From Paenibacillus caseinilyticus (lineage in GTDB: Bacteria; Bacillota; Bacilli; Paenibacillales; NBRC-103111), in assembly GCF_027533645.1 (NCBI RefSeq), contig NZ_JAQAGY010000021.1, forward strand, positions 53,324 to 117,323: a DNA stretch of 64,000 nt, in the 5' to 3' direction. Positions 45,327 to 54,742 of this stretch are shown here, one piece after another. The notes below the pieces were generated by a model, which was not told the origin of the DNA, searched no databases, and was given only the letters and a program-made list of their open reading frames with translations. The first letter of the stretch is position 1. The number at the start of each line of letters is the position of its first letter. A program made the position numbers and the translations under genes.

Positions 45327-46349
45327 TTATTTGGAAAGCACGGCTTCCTTGATCTGGATGGGCTTCGGAATGAGCCCTACGTCCAGGAACGTGTCGGCAA
45401 TCTTCTGCTGCTCCGCAATCACCTTGTCGTCGATCGGCAGCACGCCGTATTCCCGGCGCTTCGAAGCCTGCTCCAGCGACGGAATATCGATGCCGAGCTG
45501 AGGCGAGAGCAGCTTCGCGAGCTCCCCTTGATTCGTCTTCGCCCACTCGTCCACCTTGTTCAGCTCCTCCAGCAGAATCGACGTGACTTCGCTCTGGTTC
45601 TCCGCGAAGCTGCGAGAGGCGATATAGAACTCGTGGTTCGAGACGGTATCCGTCCCGTCGGCCAGCACCTTGGCTTTGGTCGCCGTCTGCGCCGCTGCGA
45701 GGAACGGATCCCAGATGACCCAGGCGTCTACGCTGCCCCGCTCGAAGGCGACCCGGGCATCGGCCGGCGGCAGGAACACGGGTTGGATGTCCCCGTACTT
45801 CAGACCTGCTTTCTCAAGCTGCTTCACGAGCAGGTAATGCACATTGGAGCCTTTGTTCAGCGCGACCTTCTTGCCCTTCAGCTCCGCTACGCTCTTCAGC
45901 GGGGAATTCTGCGGCACGAGGATGGCCTCGCTCTTCGGACTCGCCGGTTCATGGGCCAGATAGACGAGCGGTGCACCCGCTGCTTGGGCGAAGATCGGCG
46001 GCGATTCGCCGGTATGCCCAAGGTCCAGCGAACCGACATTGAGCGCCTCGAGCAGCTGCGGGCCGCCGGGGAACTCCGTCCAGGTCACGGTATAGCCTGC
46101 GTCCTTCAGCTTCTTGTCCAGCTTGCCCTCCGCCTTAAGGAAGTTCATCGTGCCGTACTTCTGGAATCCGATGCGGACATCCTTCGCTTTCGCGGAAGTT
46201 TCTTTCCCTTTGGCATCCTGCGCAGCAGGGGCTGCCCCCTGCGCCTTCTCCCCTCCTTGGGGTGAGGCGGTGCCGCATGCACCGAGCGCTGTAACGAGTG
46301 TCAGCAATACGCTAGCTTGAAGCGTTCTTCTCAGCATAGAAGCAATCAT
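45327..46349 (-). CDS. ssuA: aliphatic sulfonate-binding lipoprotein
   Basis: 340-aa periplasmic-type binding protein anchored as a lipoprotein (lipobox ALGAC). Contains VRIGFQKYGTMNFLKAEG, NVGSLDLGHTGESPPIFAQ and WVIWDPFLAAAQ, characteristic of SsuA. ATG overlaps the ssuE stop by four bases. Confidence 0.94.
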   Translation of the reverse strand: MIASMLRRTLQASVLLTLVTALGACGTASPQGGEKAQGAAPAAQDAKGKETSAKAKDVRIGFQKYGTMNFLKAEGKLDKKLKDAGYTVTWTEFPGGPQLLEALNVGSLDLGHTGESPPIFAQAAGAPLVYLAHEPASPKSEAILVPQNSPLKSVAELKGKKVALNKGSNVHYLLVKQLEKAGLKYGDIQPVFLPPADARVAFERGSVDAWVIWDPFLAAAQTATKAKVLADGTDTVSNHEFYIASRSFAENQSEVTSILLEELNKVDEWAKTNQGELAKLLSPQLGIDIPSLEQASKRREYGVLPIDDKVIAEQQKIADTFLDVGLIPKPIQIKEAVLSK

Positions 46350-46921
46350 GCAGTGGCAGCTCCTTCTTGGTTCGATTGGGATGCTCCGCCCAGGAGCCGG
46401 ACTTCGCTCGCCAAGTCGGCGGCGGCCTGCTGCAGCCGGCCGGCCAGCTCTTCGGATACCTCGAAGCCGCCTTCGTCCAGACGCTTCACCTGGGTATCCA
46501 GCGCATAGACGCCCTGCAGCTGGTTGCGTGCGCCAAGCGCCGATAAGACGGGCTTGAGGGCATAGTCAATCGCAAGCAGATGTGCCAGCGTGCCGCCGAT
46601 GGCCAGCGGAAGGATGACTTTCCCTTCCAAGCCTCTTTGGGGAATGAGATCAAGGAATGCTTTCAGGACGCCGGTGTAGGAGGCCTTATAGATCGGCGTG
46701 GCTACGACGACGGCTGCCGCACGTTCGACGATGCGGTTCGCTTCAATAATCGCAGGAGAGTCAAACTTCGTATAGACCAAGTCCTCGGGTGGAAGCTGGT
46801 GTACATGCACCCACTCCAGCTCGATTCCCGCTTCCTTCAGCTTCACTTCGACACTTTGCAGCACTCCGTTCAGACGGGAGCTTGGGGAGGGACTTCCGGA
46901 AATAATCGCAATGGTTGGCAT
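46346..46921 (-). CDS. ssuE: NAD(P)H-dependent FMN reductase
   Basis: 191-aa flavodoxin-fold reductase providing FMNH2 to SsuD. Starts PTIAIISGSPSPSSRLNGVL; contains VVVATPIYKASYTGVLKAFLDL and the IGGTLAHLLAIDYAL segment. AAGGAG before ATG. First gene of ssuEADCB. Confidence 0.95.
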   Translation of the reverse strand: MPTIAIISGSPSPSSRLNGVLQSVEVKLKEAGIELEWVHVHQLPPEDLVYTKFDSPAIIEANRIVERAAAVVVATPIYKASYTGVLKAFLDLIPQRGLEGKVILPLAIGGTLAHLLAIDYALKPVLSALGARNQLQGVYALDTQVKRLDEGGFEVSEELAGRLQQAAADLASEVRLLGGASQSNQEGAATA

Positions 46922-46957
46922 AAGGTTACGCTCCTTCTGTTCTTTGGGGATGGATGG

Positions 46958-47025
46958 TAAAAGAAAGAGACCTCCAGAAATTCACCGTTACCCTAAGGGG
47001 CACTGCGCTTTTTCGGGAGGTCTCC
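46958..47025 (-). promoter_or_regulatory. leader hairpin/attenuator candidate of the ssu operon
   Basis: In the 227-bp gap before ssuE, leftward RNA GGAGACCUCC (47025-47016) pairs with GGAGGUCUCU (46975-46966) around a 40-nt loop containing CCCUUAGGG. It is followed by UUCUUUU. The pairing with a U-tract resembles a terminator; the large, structured loop suggests regulation. Known SAM-I and T-box signatures are absent. Confidence 0.45.
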
Positions 47026-47148
47026 GGCGGTCCGGTAGACCCTGCTGATTCAGCTGGTTGTTCGTTCTTCTTTATTTCTCTATCATCCGGCCACAGCCTG
47101 ATCTTCAGACTGCTTTTCGCTTTCGGCGGAGGCTTGAGTTCGGAAGGG

Positions 47149-47349
47149 CTAGGGCGTTCGCTTATGCTGCTTCGGTTCGGCCACGCGCTGAGCGGGGGCG
47201 TCCGATTCAAAGCGCTTGCGCTCCGTCCGCTCAATTTGAACGATGCGTCCGTCATGCACTACAATCTGCACCGTCCCGTATTCCAATCCGTTCACACTGC
47301 CGATAATCCGTTTCGTCCACAATTCATCTACATCCAGCGGCTTCGCCAT
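47149..47349 (-). CDS. yezD: YezD family protein (DUF2292)
   Basis: 66 aa. The core ELWTKRIIGSVNGLEYG then TVQIVVHDGRIVQIERTE matches the YezD/DUF2292 family. These small proteins are often encoded beside sulfur-assimilation genes, as here. GGAGGG eight to nine bases before ATG 47349. Biochemical role unknown. Confidence 0.8.
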   Translation of the reverse strand: MAKPLDVDELWTKRIIGSVNGLEYGTVQIVVHDGRIVQIERTERKRFESDAPAQRVAEPKQHKRTP

Positions 47350-47463
47350 TTTGCATCCCTCCGGTTTTTATTATATTCCTATGTGTTTAGTTGGTTTTAT
47401 ATGTGAAGGATAAACGCCTACTTCACTGCATTCGCTCCGTAAGCGTTCTTCTTGGTGTATCTC

Positions 47464-48294
47464 TCAAATGGTCCAGTCGTTCCACTCCTGCTTGCGCTTG
47501 TCAATATAGAGGAGCCAATCCCGGGTCTTACTCAGCAGCTGCTTCTTCGCGGATGCTCCTGTGAAGGTATGATCCGCCTGGAATATCACTTCCTTGTCGC
47601 ATTGGCCCTGGCTCCGCAGCCAGAACAGCTTCTGGAACAGGAAGCAGTAATCCACCGGGATCACCTCATCGGCCGTTCCGTGAACGAGCAGAACGTCGCC
47701 CAAGAACTTGCGCAGCTGCTCGAACGGCTGGTGCTTCTGCAGCGATTCGAAGAATACCGGGAGCAGCGAATAGCCGAGATAATCGACCGAGCCCCGCTGC
47801 ACTGCTTCTTCGTAAGCGGCTTTGCCGGTAATGCCCACGATATCATTGAACGGGTAGCCTACGGCGGACCAAAGAACCAAGGTCTTGACCCGCTTATCCC
47901 GGGCGGCGGTGAGGATCGATACGGCTCCGCCGAGGCTGTGCCCCAGCAGAATCACCCTCTGCGGATCGACGCAGTCGATATCGAGCACATAATCGATAAC
48001 GCTGCGCGTCTGGTCGATCATCGAATCGAGGCCGCCGGCACCGTACTCTCCGGTGCTCTCCCCGCAGCCGCCGTAATCAAAGCGGAGAACCATATACCCG
48101 GTGCGTGCGAATTCCCGTGCCGCCAGGACGAACAGCCGGTCTACGCCGATGCGGCTGCCGACGAAACCGTGGGCAATGACAATGACCGGGTACTTGCCGC
48201 ACGTCCTCCCGGCGGCTCCTTCCCCCTCGGGGTAGTGCAGCGTTGCAGCGAGCTCGAGCCCTTCCGTGCTGCGTATCGTGATATGGTGTTCCAT
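47464..48294 (-). CDS. alpha/beta hydrolase
   Basis: 276-aa serine hydrolase: oxyanion region IAHGFVGSRIGVDR, nucleophile in LLGHSLGGAVS, Asp in VHGTADEVIPVDY, His in QADHTF. Resembles small acyl esterases and feruloyl esterase-like proteins. Start ATG 48294. Substrate unknown. Confidence 0.88.
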   Translation of the reverse strand: MEHHITIRSTEGLELAATLHYPEGEGAAGRTCGKYPVIVIAHGFVGSRIGVDRLFVLAAREFARTGYMVLRFDYGGCGESTGEYGAGGLDSMIDQTRSVIDYVLDIDCVDPQRVILLGHSLGGAVSILTAARDKRVKTLVLWSAVGYPFNDIVGITGKAAYEEAVQRGSVDYLGYSLLPVFFESLQKHQPFEQLRKFLGDVLLVHGTADEVIPVDYCFLFQKLFWLRSQGQCDKEVIFQADHTFTGASAKKQLLSKTRDWLLYIDKRKQEWNDWTI

Positions 48295-48518
48295 TTGCCG
48301 TTGCCCCTTTCGATGAGCGGATGAGCCTGGAGAGAGCACGTGCTGTCCCGGCCGTTAAGCGTATTCCTGGATGTAGGATTCCACAAAAATGGCTTGATAT
48401 TGCAGATTGGATGTGCAGCTTGGACGGGAGCCGAGGCTTGCCGGGCCGAACGACCGTATCCCAAGCAGAGGCTCCGTCCGCCCGATCCTTCAGTTCGTGC
48501 CCGCGCCGCCCCAGCCGG

Positions 48519-49580
48519 CTAGATGTGTACGGGCATCGGATCGCCCTTCAGTCCGTTCTCCTGGGTCAGCTGCTCCTGCTCGTTGAACAGATAGACACGA
48601 TGGATCAGCACCTGCACCCTCTCGCCCGGCGACAGCTCCGGAAGCTCCGGCGAGCGGTAAGCGAACAGCCTGTCGCCTTCCACCTCCACTTCCACCTGCC
48701 AGTTGATCCCCCGGAAGTACACCTGCTTCACCGTGCCGTGTTCGGCAGCCGACGGGTAAGATACCTCACCTTGACGGCCGATCTCGATAAATTCCGGACG
48801 GATGATGGCCCGGGCATTCGGCAGGAGATCCGGCTCGAACCCCTTCAGATTCGAAATGTCGGCGAGCTGGTTCGATTCGCCGATAAATCCGGCGACGAAC
48901 GGGGTTCGCGGCTTCTTGTAAATCTCGATCGGCGTTCCCTGCTGCTCGAGCCTTCCCTGGTTGATGATCATGATCTGGTCTGCCACCTCGACCGCTTCCT
49001 CCTGGTCGTGGGTGACGAAGATCGTCGTGATCCCGACCCGGTCGATCATCTCCTTGAGCCACGTCCGCAGCTCCTTGCGGACCTTGGCGTCGATGGCGGC
49101 GAAGGGCTCGTCGAGCAGCAGCAGCTGCGGCTCCGGGGCTATGGCCCGGGCGAATGCCACCCGCTGGCGCTGTCCGCCGGAGAGCTGGTGCGGCAGCCGG
49201 GAGCCGAGGCCCTTCAGGCCGGTGAGCTCGATGAGCTCCTCGACACGGGCCTTGATCTGCGCCTTGCTCTTCTTCTGCACCGTCAGGCCGAAGGCGATGT
49301 TGTCGAACACAGTCATATGGCGGAACAGCGCATAGTTCTGGAAGACGAACCCGATGCCCCGGGCCTGCGGCGCCAGGTCGTTGACCCGCTGCCCGTGGAA
49401 GTGAATATCGCCGCTGTCCGGCTCTTCCAGCCCGGCAAGCATCCGCAGGATCGTGGTTTTGCCGCCGCCGCTTGGACCGAGCAGGCCGATAAGCTTTCCT
49501 TTCTCGATCTCGAAGCTGACTTGGTCCGTCGCCCGGAAACTGCCAAAGCTCTTCGTTAAGTGTTTGGCCGCAATATGCAT
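48519..49580 (-). CDS. cysA: sulfate/thiosulfate ABC transporter ATPase
   Basis: 353-aa CysA: Walker A GPSGGGKTT, FVFQNYALFRHMTVFDNIAFGL, LSGGQRQRVAFARAI, LLLLDEPFAAIDAKVRKELR, then a C-terminal TOBE-type regulatory domain (from about residue 235). Four bp after cysW. Confidence 0.94.
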   Translation of the reverse strand: MHIAAKHLTKSFGSFRATDQVSFEIEKGKLIGLLGPSGGGKTTILRMLAGLEEPDSGDIHFHGQRVNDLAPQARGIGFVFQNYALFRHMTVFDNIAFGLTVQKKSKAQIKARVEELIELTGLKGLGSRLPHQLSGGQRQRVAFARAIAPEPQLLLLDEPFAAIDAKVRKELRTWLKEMIDRVGITTIFVTHDQEEAVEVADQIMIINQGRLEQQGTPIEIYKKPRTPFVAGFIGESNQLADISNLKGFEPDLLPNARAIIRPEFIEIGRQGEVSYPSAAEHGTVKQVYFRGINWQVEVEVEGDRLFAYRSPELPELSPGERVQVLIHRVYLFNEQEQLTQENGLKGDPMPVHI

Positions 49581-49584
49581 CTTC

Positions 49585-50469
49585 TTACTCCCCTTCCGGG
49601 CGCTGCTGCCCATGTTTCCATTCGATGATGCTCTTGACTACCAGCGTGACGACAGCAAGCAGGACGAGCAGTGAAGCCATCGCGAACGAGCCCGCAAAGT
49701 TATATTCGTTGTACAGGATCTGGATGTGCAGCGGCATCGTGTTCGTGGAACCCCGGATGTGGCCGGAGACGACCGAGACGGCACCGAATTCGCCCATGGC
49801 CCTGGCGTTGCAGAGGATGACCCCGTAGAGCAGCCCCCACTTGATATTGGGCAGCGTCACCTTCCAGAAGATGCGCCATCCCTTGGCCCCGAGCGTGACC
49901 GCAGCTTCCTCTTCGAGCGTTCCCTGTGCCTGCATCACCGGCAGCAGCTCCCGGGCGACGAAGGGGAAGGTGACGAAGACGGTAGCCAGGACGATCCCCG
50001 GCAGCGCAAAAATGATCTTGATATCGTTCTCCTGCAGCCAAGGGCCGAACCATCCTTTCGCTCCGAACAAGAGGACGAAGATGAGACCCGAGATGACCGG
50101 CGATACCGCGAACGGCAGATCGATCAGCGTAACTAGCAGATTCTTGCCCTTAAAACGGAATTTCGTAATCGCCCAGGCCGCCGCCACCCCGAAGACCAGG
50201 TTGACGGGAACCGCGATCGCCGCTACCGTGAGCGTCAGGCGGATCGCTGCGGCCGCATCCGCTTCGACGAGCGCCGCTTGGTATACCTCCCATCCCTTGC
50301 GGAACGCTTCGACGAAGATGCTCGCGAGCGGCAGGATGAGCAGGAAGCCCAGGAACAGCAGAGCAATCGCAATCAGGATCCACCGGACCGCAGCGGACTC
50401 CGTGATATGACGGGGACGCTGCGCGGCGGCCGTCCCCGAACGGACGGCGGTGGCTACATAACCAGCCAT
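49585..50469 (-). CDS. cysW: sulfate ABC transporter permease CysW
   Basis: 294-aa six-helix permease. DLPFAVSPVISGLIFVLLFG, EEEAAVTLGAKGWRIFWKVTLPN (EAA loop) and ARAMGEFGAVSVVSGHIRGSTNTMPL are typical CysW. GGAGG before ATG 50469. Confidence 0.94.
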   Translation of the reverse strand: MAGYVATAVRSGTAAAQRPRHITESAAVRWILIAIALLFLGFLLILPLASIFVEAFRKGWEVYQAALVEADAAAAIRLTLTVAAIAVPVNLVFGVAAAWAITKFRFKGKNLLVTLIDLPFAVSPVISGLIFVLLFGAKGWFGPWLQENDIKIIFALPGIVLATVFVTFPFVARELLPVMQAQGTLEEEAAVTLGAKGWRIFWKVTLPNIKWGLLYGVILCNARAMGEFGAVSVVSGHIRGSTNTMPLHIQILYNEYNFAGSFAMASLLVLLAVVTLVVKSIIEWKHGQQRPEGE

Positions 50470-50487
50470 GTTCTCTCCTCCTCCATG

Positions 50488-51324
50488 CTATGCCGAAGTG
50501 ACATGGCGGTTCGCCCGCCACTGCAGCAGATTGATGACCAGCAGGGTAACGAAGGAGATCACCAGCATGACCAGCGCGATGGCCGTAGCCCCCGCATAAT
50601 CGTACTGCTCCAGCTTCGTCATGATAAGCAGCGGCGCGATCTCCGTCTTCATCGGCATGTTGCCGGAGATGAAGACGACCGAACCGTACTCGCCGACCGC
50701 CCGGGCGAACGCCAGCGTGAATCCGGTCAGGAGTGAGGGGAACAACGACGGGAATATAATCTTCGTAAAGGTTCTGAAGCGTCCCGCTCCCAGGGAAACC
50801 GCGGCTTCCTCGGTTTCCTTGTCGAGCTCTTCCATGACCGGCTGCAGCGTCCTCACCACGAACGGTATGCCGATGAACGTCAGCGCCAGCATAATACCGA
50901 GCGGCGTGAAGGCGATCCTGATCCCATGCGGCTCCAGCAGGGAGCCGATCCATCCGTTTTGCGAATAGATGGTCGTGAGGGCAATCCCAGCTACCGCAGT
51001 CGGCAGGGCAAAAGGCAAATCCACGAGCGCATCGACCAGCTTTTTGCCCGGGAAGGAGTAGCGTACGAGCACCCAAGCGACGATAAAGCCGAATACCGAG
51101 TTGATGAGCGCCGCGCCGAACGCGGTGCCGAAGCTGATTTTGTACGCCGCGATGACCCGCGGATCCATAATCGTGGCCCAGAACTTATCCCATCCCATGC
51201 CCGATGTCTTGATGAAGATCGCCGACAGCGGGAAGAGGACGATCAGGCTGAGGTACATCACAGTAAAACCCATCGAAAGCCCGAACCCGGGTAGAATACT
51301 GCGCTCTTTCCAAGCTTTTGCCAT
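50488..51324 (-). CDS. cysT: sulfate ABC transporter permease CysT
   Basis: 278-aa six-helix permease with DLPFALPTAVAGIALTTIY, EEAAVSLGAGRFRTFTKIIFPSL and ARAVGEYGSVVFISGNMPMKTEI, typical of CysT/CysU. Between sbp and cysW in one operon. Confidence 0.94.
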   Translation of the reverse strand: MAKAWKERSILPGFGLSMGFTVMYLSLIVLFPLSAIFIKTSGMGWDKFWATIMDPRVIAAYKISFGTAFGAALINSVFGFIVAWVLVRYSFPGKKLVDALVDLPFALPTAVAGIALTTIYSQNGWIGSLLEPHGIRIAFTPLGIMLALTFIGIPFVVRTLQPVMEELDKETEEAAVSLGAGRFRTFTKIIFPSLFPSLLTGFTLAFARAVGEYGSVVFISGNMPMKTEIAPLLIMTKLEQYDYAGATAIALVMLVISFVTLLVINLLQWRANRHVTSA

Positions 51325-51380
51325 GGATATCGTTCTCCCGTTCCTTCATATATTCAGTAGACCTTGGTGGCTCCGCCCAT

Positions 51381-52472
51381 TTACGGTTTATAAATTTGGT
51401 CGAATACGCCGCCGTCATTGAAGTGCGTGGTCTGCGTCTTCGTCCAGCCGCCGAACGGCTCGTCGTTAATCGTGAAGAGATTCACCTTGCTGAACTGGTT
51501 CTCGTATTTCTTCGCCACCGACTCCAGCCGCGGACGGTAGTAGTTCTTCGCCGCGATCTCCTGACCCTCTTCGGTGTAGAGGTACTCGAGGTACGCTTTG
51601 GCCACTTCGCGGGTGCCCTTCTTGTCGACGACTTTATCGACGATCGCCACCGGCGGCTCCGCGAGCACCGAGACGGACGGGGTTACGATCTCGTATTTGT
51701 CCTTGCCGAATTCGTTGATCGAGAGGTAGGCTTCATTCTCCCAGGCGATGAGCACATCGCCGATGCCGCGCTGGACGAATGTCGTGGTCGAATCGCGGGC
51801 ACCGGAATCGAGCACCGGCACGTTCTTATAGAGCGCCTGGACGAATTCCTTGGCTTTGGCCTCATCCTTGTTGTTCTTCTGGTACGCATAACCCCAGGCC
51901 GCCACGTAGTTCCACCGAGCACCGCCCGACGTCTTCGGGTTCGGGGTGATCACCTGCACGCCCGGCTTCGTGAGATCGTCCCAGTCCTTGATGCCCTTCG
52001 GATTGCCCTTCTTCACCAGGAACACGATGGTCGACGTGTAAGGCGACGCGTTATCCTTCAGTTCCTTCTCCCAGCCGGCTTCGATCAGCCCGGCCTTCTG
52101 GACCGCGTCGATGTCATAAGCGAGCGCGAGGGTGACGACGTCCGCTTCCAGACCATCGATGACCGAACGCCCCTGCTTGCCGGAGCCGCCGTGGGACTGC
52201 TTGAACGTGACGTCCTGCCCCGTTTTGGTTTTCCAATACGTTTGGAACGCTTTGTTGAAGGAGACATAGAGCTCGCGGGTCGGATCGTAGGAGACGTTGA
52301 GCAGTTCGACGGGCTTCGCAGCCGCTGCCGGTTTGGCCGTCTCCCCGGCTGCCGGCGCCGTGCCGGTTTCTTTGCTGCCGCAGGCGGTGATCGCCGTGAG
52401 GGATAAAGCTAAGACGGTCAGCACCGATAATTTTCCGAATCGTGCCAGCAGGTTTGTTTGTGTACGTTTCAT
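51381..52472 (-). CDS. sbp: sulfate-binding lipoprotein
   Basis: 363 aa with lipobox ITAC, then the sulfate-binding signature VSYDPTRELYVSFNKAFQ, SHGGSGKQGRSVIDGLEADVVTLA, and NPKTSGGARWNYVAAWGYA. Delivers sulfate to CysTWA. ATG 52472 has GGGGAG upstream. First gene of the operon. Confidence 0.95.
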   Translation of the reverse strand: MKRTQTNLLARFGKLSVLTVLALSLTAITACGSKETGTAPAAGETAKPAAAAKPVELLNVSYDPTRELYVSFNKAFQTYWKTKTGQDVTFKQSHGGSGKQGRSVIDGLEADVVTLALAYDIDAVQKAGLIEAGWEKELKDNASPYTSTIVFLVKKGNPKGIKDWDDLTKPGVQVITPNPKTSGGARWNYVAAWGYAYQKNNKDEAKAKEFVQALYKNVPVLDSGARDSTTTFVQRGIGDVLIAWENEAYLSINEFGKDKYEIVTPSVSVLAEPPVAIVDKVVDKKGTREVAKAYLEYLYTEEGQEIAAKNYYRPRLESVAKKYENQFSKVNLFTINDEPFGGWTKTQTTHFNDGGVFDQIYKP

Positions 52473-52690
52473 TAGAGTGACGCTCCCCATTTATCATAAT
52501 TTCTTATATATTGTTTATCAGATGGGAATAGGCGGTTATATGCCTATGCCAAAAGATATGCGCTCCGGTTGACCGGTTACTCATATTCATAATTCCGATA
52601 AAGTTACTTTGTTATTGCGTATCTTAGCATCGGGGCTCCTATCCTGTCAATCGGTTTTTTAGAAAAATATACCTTCCCTTGGGTAAGCGC
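52473..52690. other. AT-rich control region upstream of sbp
   Basis: No gene. The minus strand has ATCGGAATTATGAATA, which vaguely recalls CymR-type sites, and the small palindromes ATAGGCGGTTATATGCCTAT and CCGGTTGACCGG, but no convincing promoter. Confidence 0.35.
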
Positions 52691-52743
52691 AAAAAAAGCC
52701 TTCGTCCCAGCGCTTTCCCTGTGGAAAGGCTGGAATGAAGGCT
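52691..52743 (-). terminator. terminator of the zinc gene pair
   Basis: Long hairpin: AGCCTTC..CCAG..CTTTCC pairs with GGAAAG..CTGG..GAAGGCT, with seven leftward Ts. It follows the Fur-family gene. Confidence 0.8.
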
Positions 52744-52820
52744 CCGGAAGCTGCTTATTTATCTTCAGCGGGCCAAGAAGCGCCCCTGCCGCGTCCTGGG
52801 ACCGCGTTGTCAAACCACAC

Positions 52821-53300
52821 CTACTCGGCGGCTTCTTCCCTCTGCGTCGTCTCGCCGGACTGCGTACACTCCCCGCAGTAGCCGAGCACCTCGAAGCGGT
52901 GGTTGACGACCTGAAAATCGTCCGGAAGACCAGGCACCTGCTTCATCGGACAGAACTCGAATGGGATCGTCTTCTCGCACCGCAGACAGATGAGGTGGTG
53001 GTGGTGATGGGTCTGGCACCGGGCACGGAACTTCAGCCCGTCGTTCAAGTAGATCTGCTCGAGCACCCCCATCTCGCTCAGGAGCCGCAGATTCCGGTAG
53101 ACGGTATCGAAGCTGACGCCGGGGTACTTCTGCCTCATATGTTCATAAACGTCCTTGGGAGACTGGTAGCCTTCGGATCCCGCGAACAAGGCCGCCAGGC
53201 TCTTGCGCTGGTCGGTTATCCGCCATCCTTTGCTCGACATCGCCCCGACGATTTCGTCGATCGTGCTTTGAACCTCGTGCGCATGCTCGTGTTTGGACAT
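52821..53300 (-). CDS. zur: Fur family regulator, probably Zur
   Basis: 159-aa metalloregulator: winged-helix part GWRITDQRKSLAALFAG and VSFDTVYRNLRLLSEMGVLEQI, then HHHHHLICLRCEKTIPFEFCP with the structural CxxC, and a final CGEC. Adjacent to a CobW/YciC zinc chaperone, so Zur is more likely than Fur or PerR. AGAGG before ATG. Confidence 0.85.
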   Translation of the reverse strand: MSKHEHAHEVQSTIDEIVGAMSSKGWRITDQRKSLAALFAGSEGYQSPKDVYEHMRQKYPGVSFDTVYRNLRLLSEMGVLEQIYLNDGLKFRARCQTHHHHHLICLRCEKTIPFEFCPMKQVPGLPDDFQVVNHRFEVLGYCGECTQSGETTQREEAAE

Positions 53301-53362
53301 AATGACCTCTTCCCTATGAAGACTTTTCCTCTTCTAATAATGCCCCAGGAGCCGTGCGCCCG

Positions 53363-54421
53363 TCAAGATTGCCCCGCTTCCAGAGCGTTCAGCTCAGCCT
53401 CCAGCACCCGCTTGTCGAAGTGCTCCCCGATGAAGACCGCCACGCTCGGCAGCTCTTCCTTCGGCGCGATCTTCATGAGATCCATCTCCCGGTAGGCGTA
53501 CTGGAAGAGGAACGGGGAGACCGTGTCCGAGAACCGGAGAATCCCCTTCGCCCGAAAAATCTCCTGTGGCAGCCTCCCGATCAACGCCTCGAACGCCTCG
53601 CTGTCCACCGGTGAACGGAAGTAGTGGGTATGCACCATCACATGATCGTGGCTGTGGTGCGCATGCCCCCCTCCCCCGTCCGGTCCGTGAGCGTGCCCGC
53701 AGTGCTCATCGTGCCGGTGGCTAGGATCGTGCGAATGGCTGCAGCCCTGCTCCGCGCCTGAGTCGCCGCCTCTATCCGCCGATGCCGCCCCGTGACGCTC
53801 CTTCACACTGCCCTGATCGGCTCTGAAGAGGGACAGGTCGGTCTCGCACTTCACGGCCGCCGTGATCGGAGCCACGCCGCTCAGCTCACGCAGAAGACTC
53901 TCGGCGTCGAGCAGCTCTTGAGGCGTTACGAGATCGGCTTTGTTGAGGATGATCCGGGTCGCGCAGCGGATCTGATCCTGCATGAGCTTGTACGTCCTCG
54001 ACTTGGGCGTGCGGGAGCGCTCCAGCAGCTGTCCCGCATCCACGACTGTCACGAGTGACTTCAGCTCCACGCGGGTGAGCATGGAGGCATCCGTGATTCC
54101 GTCGAGCATCTCGACCGGATTCGCCGCCCCCGTGCATTCGACGAAGACAACGTCAGGCTCATGCTCATCGATGAGCTGCTTCAGCTCCATGCCGAGATCG
54201 CCCCGAATCGTACAGCAGATGCAGCCGCCGAGCATCTCGGTCATCGGCACCTCCTCATCCACGAGGAGGCCGTCGAGATTCACATCGCCCAGCTCATTCA
54301 TCAGGACGGCCGGTTTGAGGCCGGACAGCTGATAATACTCGATAGCCCGGGTCAGCAGGGTCGTCTTCCCGCTCCCGAGGAAGCCGCTTAATATATGTAC
54401 AGGTACCGCTCTGCTTGTCAT
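53363..54421 (-). CDS. CobW/YciC family zinc metallochaperone GTPase
   Basis: 352-aa G3E GTPase: Walker A GFLGSGKTT, metal site GGCICCTI (CxCC), VFVECTGAANP, ILNKADLV. A His-rich insertion (about residues 230-265, HSHDPSHRHDEHCGHAH and more) separates it from the C-terminal CobW domain. Helps metal proteins during zinc shortage. GGAG before ATG 54421; upstream of the Fur-family gene. Confidence 0.92.
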   Translation of the reverse strand: MTSRAVPVHILSGFLGSGKTTLLTRAIEYYQLSGLKPAVLMNELGDVNLDGLLVDEEVPMTEMLGGCICCTIRGDLGMELKQLIDEHEPDVVFVECTGAANPVEMLDGITDASMLTRVELKSLVTVVDAGQLLERSRTPKSRTYKLMQDQIRCATRIILNKADLVTPQELLDAESLLRELSGVAPITAAVKCETDLSLFRADQGSVKERHGAASADRGGDSGAEQGCSHSHDPSHRHDEHCGHAHGPDGGGGHAHHSHDHVMVHTHYFRSPVDSEAFEALIGRLPQEIFRAKGILRFSDTVSPFLFQYAYREMDLMKIAPKEELPSVAVFIGEHFDKRVLEAELNALEAGQS

Positions 54422-54742
54422 CTTCTCCGCTCCGTTCTCTACCATGCTTACCCGCAGGAAGCTTGCTCCCGCAGAACATGTTCTACACTCTTATTTGTTC
54501 TGCATTCCTCTTTGTTCTAAAACCCTATTTTACCTTCCGTTCGCAGGAGGAGTCAATTCGGAGCGTCCATTCGGAGCGTCCATTCGGAGCGTCAATCAGG
54601 AGAGTCCGTCCGGCGGAGCGGACAGGCGTACGTGCGCTCCGCCGGTTCTATGCTTCCTCCGGCTCCGGTACAATAGAGCAAGAGACGGAAGCGGGCAGTG
54701 CCCCCTCTTCCGGCCATGCATCCCGGAAAGGAGCCCCTTCGC
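54422..54742. other. divergent intergenic region with a 3 x 13-bp repeat
   Basis: ATTCGGAGCGTCC occurs three times in tandem at 54556-54594 (last copy one mismatch). No Zur-type palindrome or clear promoter was found. AAAGGAG at about 54727-54733 serves the rightward gene. Confidence 0.6.

Noticed and set aside
46926..47255. 109-codon leftward frame before ssuE
   Set aside because: No ribosome binding site or family, and it overlaps yezD and the leader hairpin.
46954..47406. 150-codon rightward frame
   Set aside because: Antisense to yezD and the ssu leader; composition is random-like.
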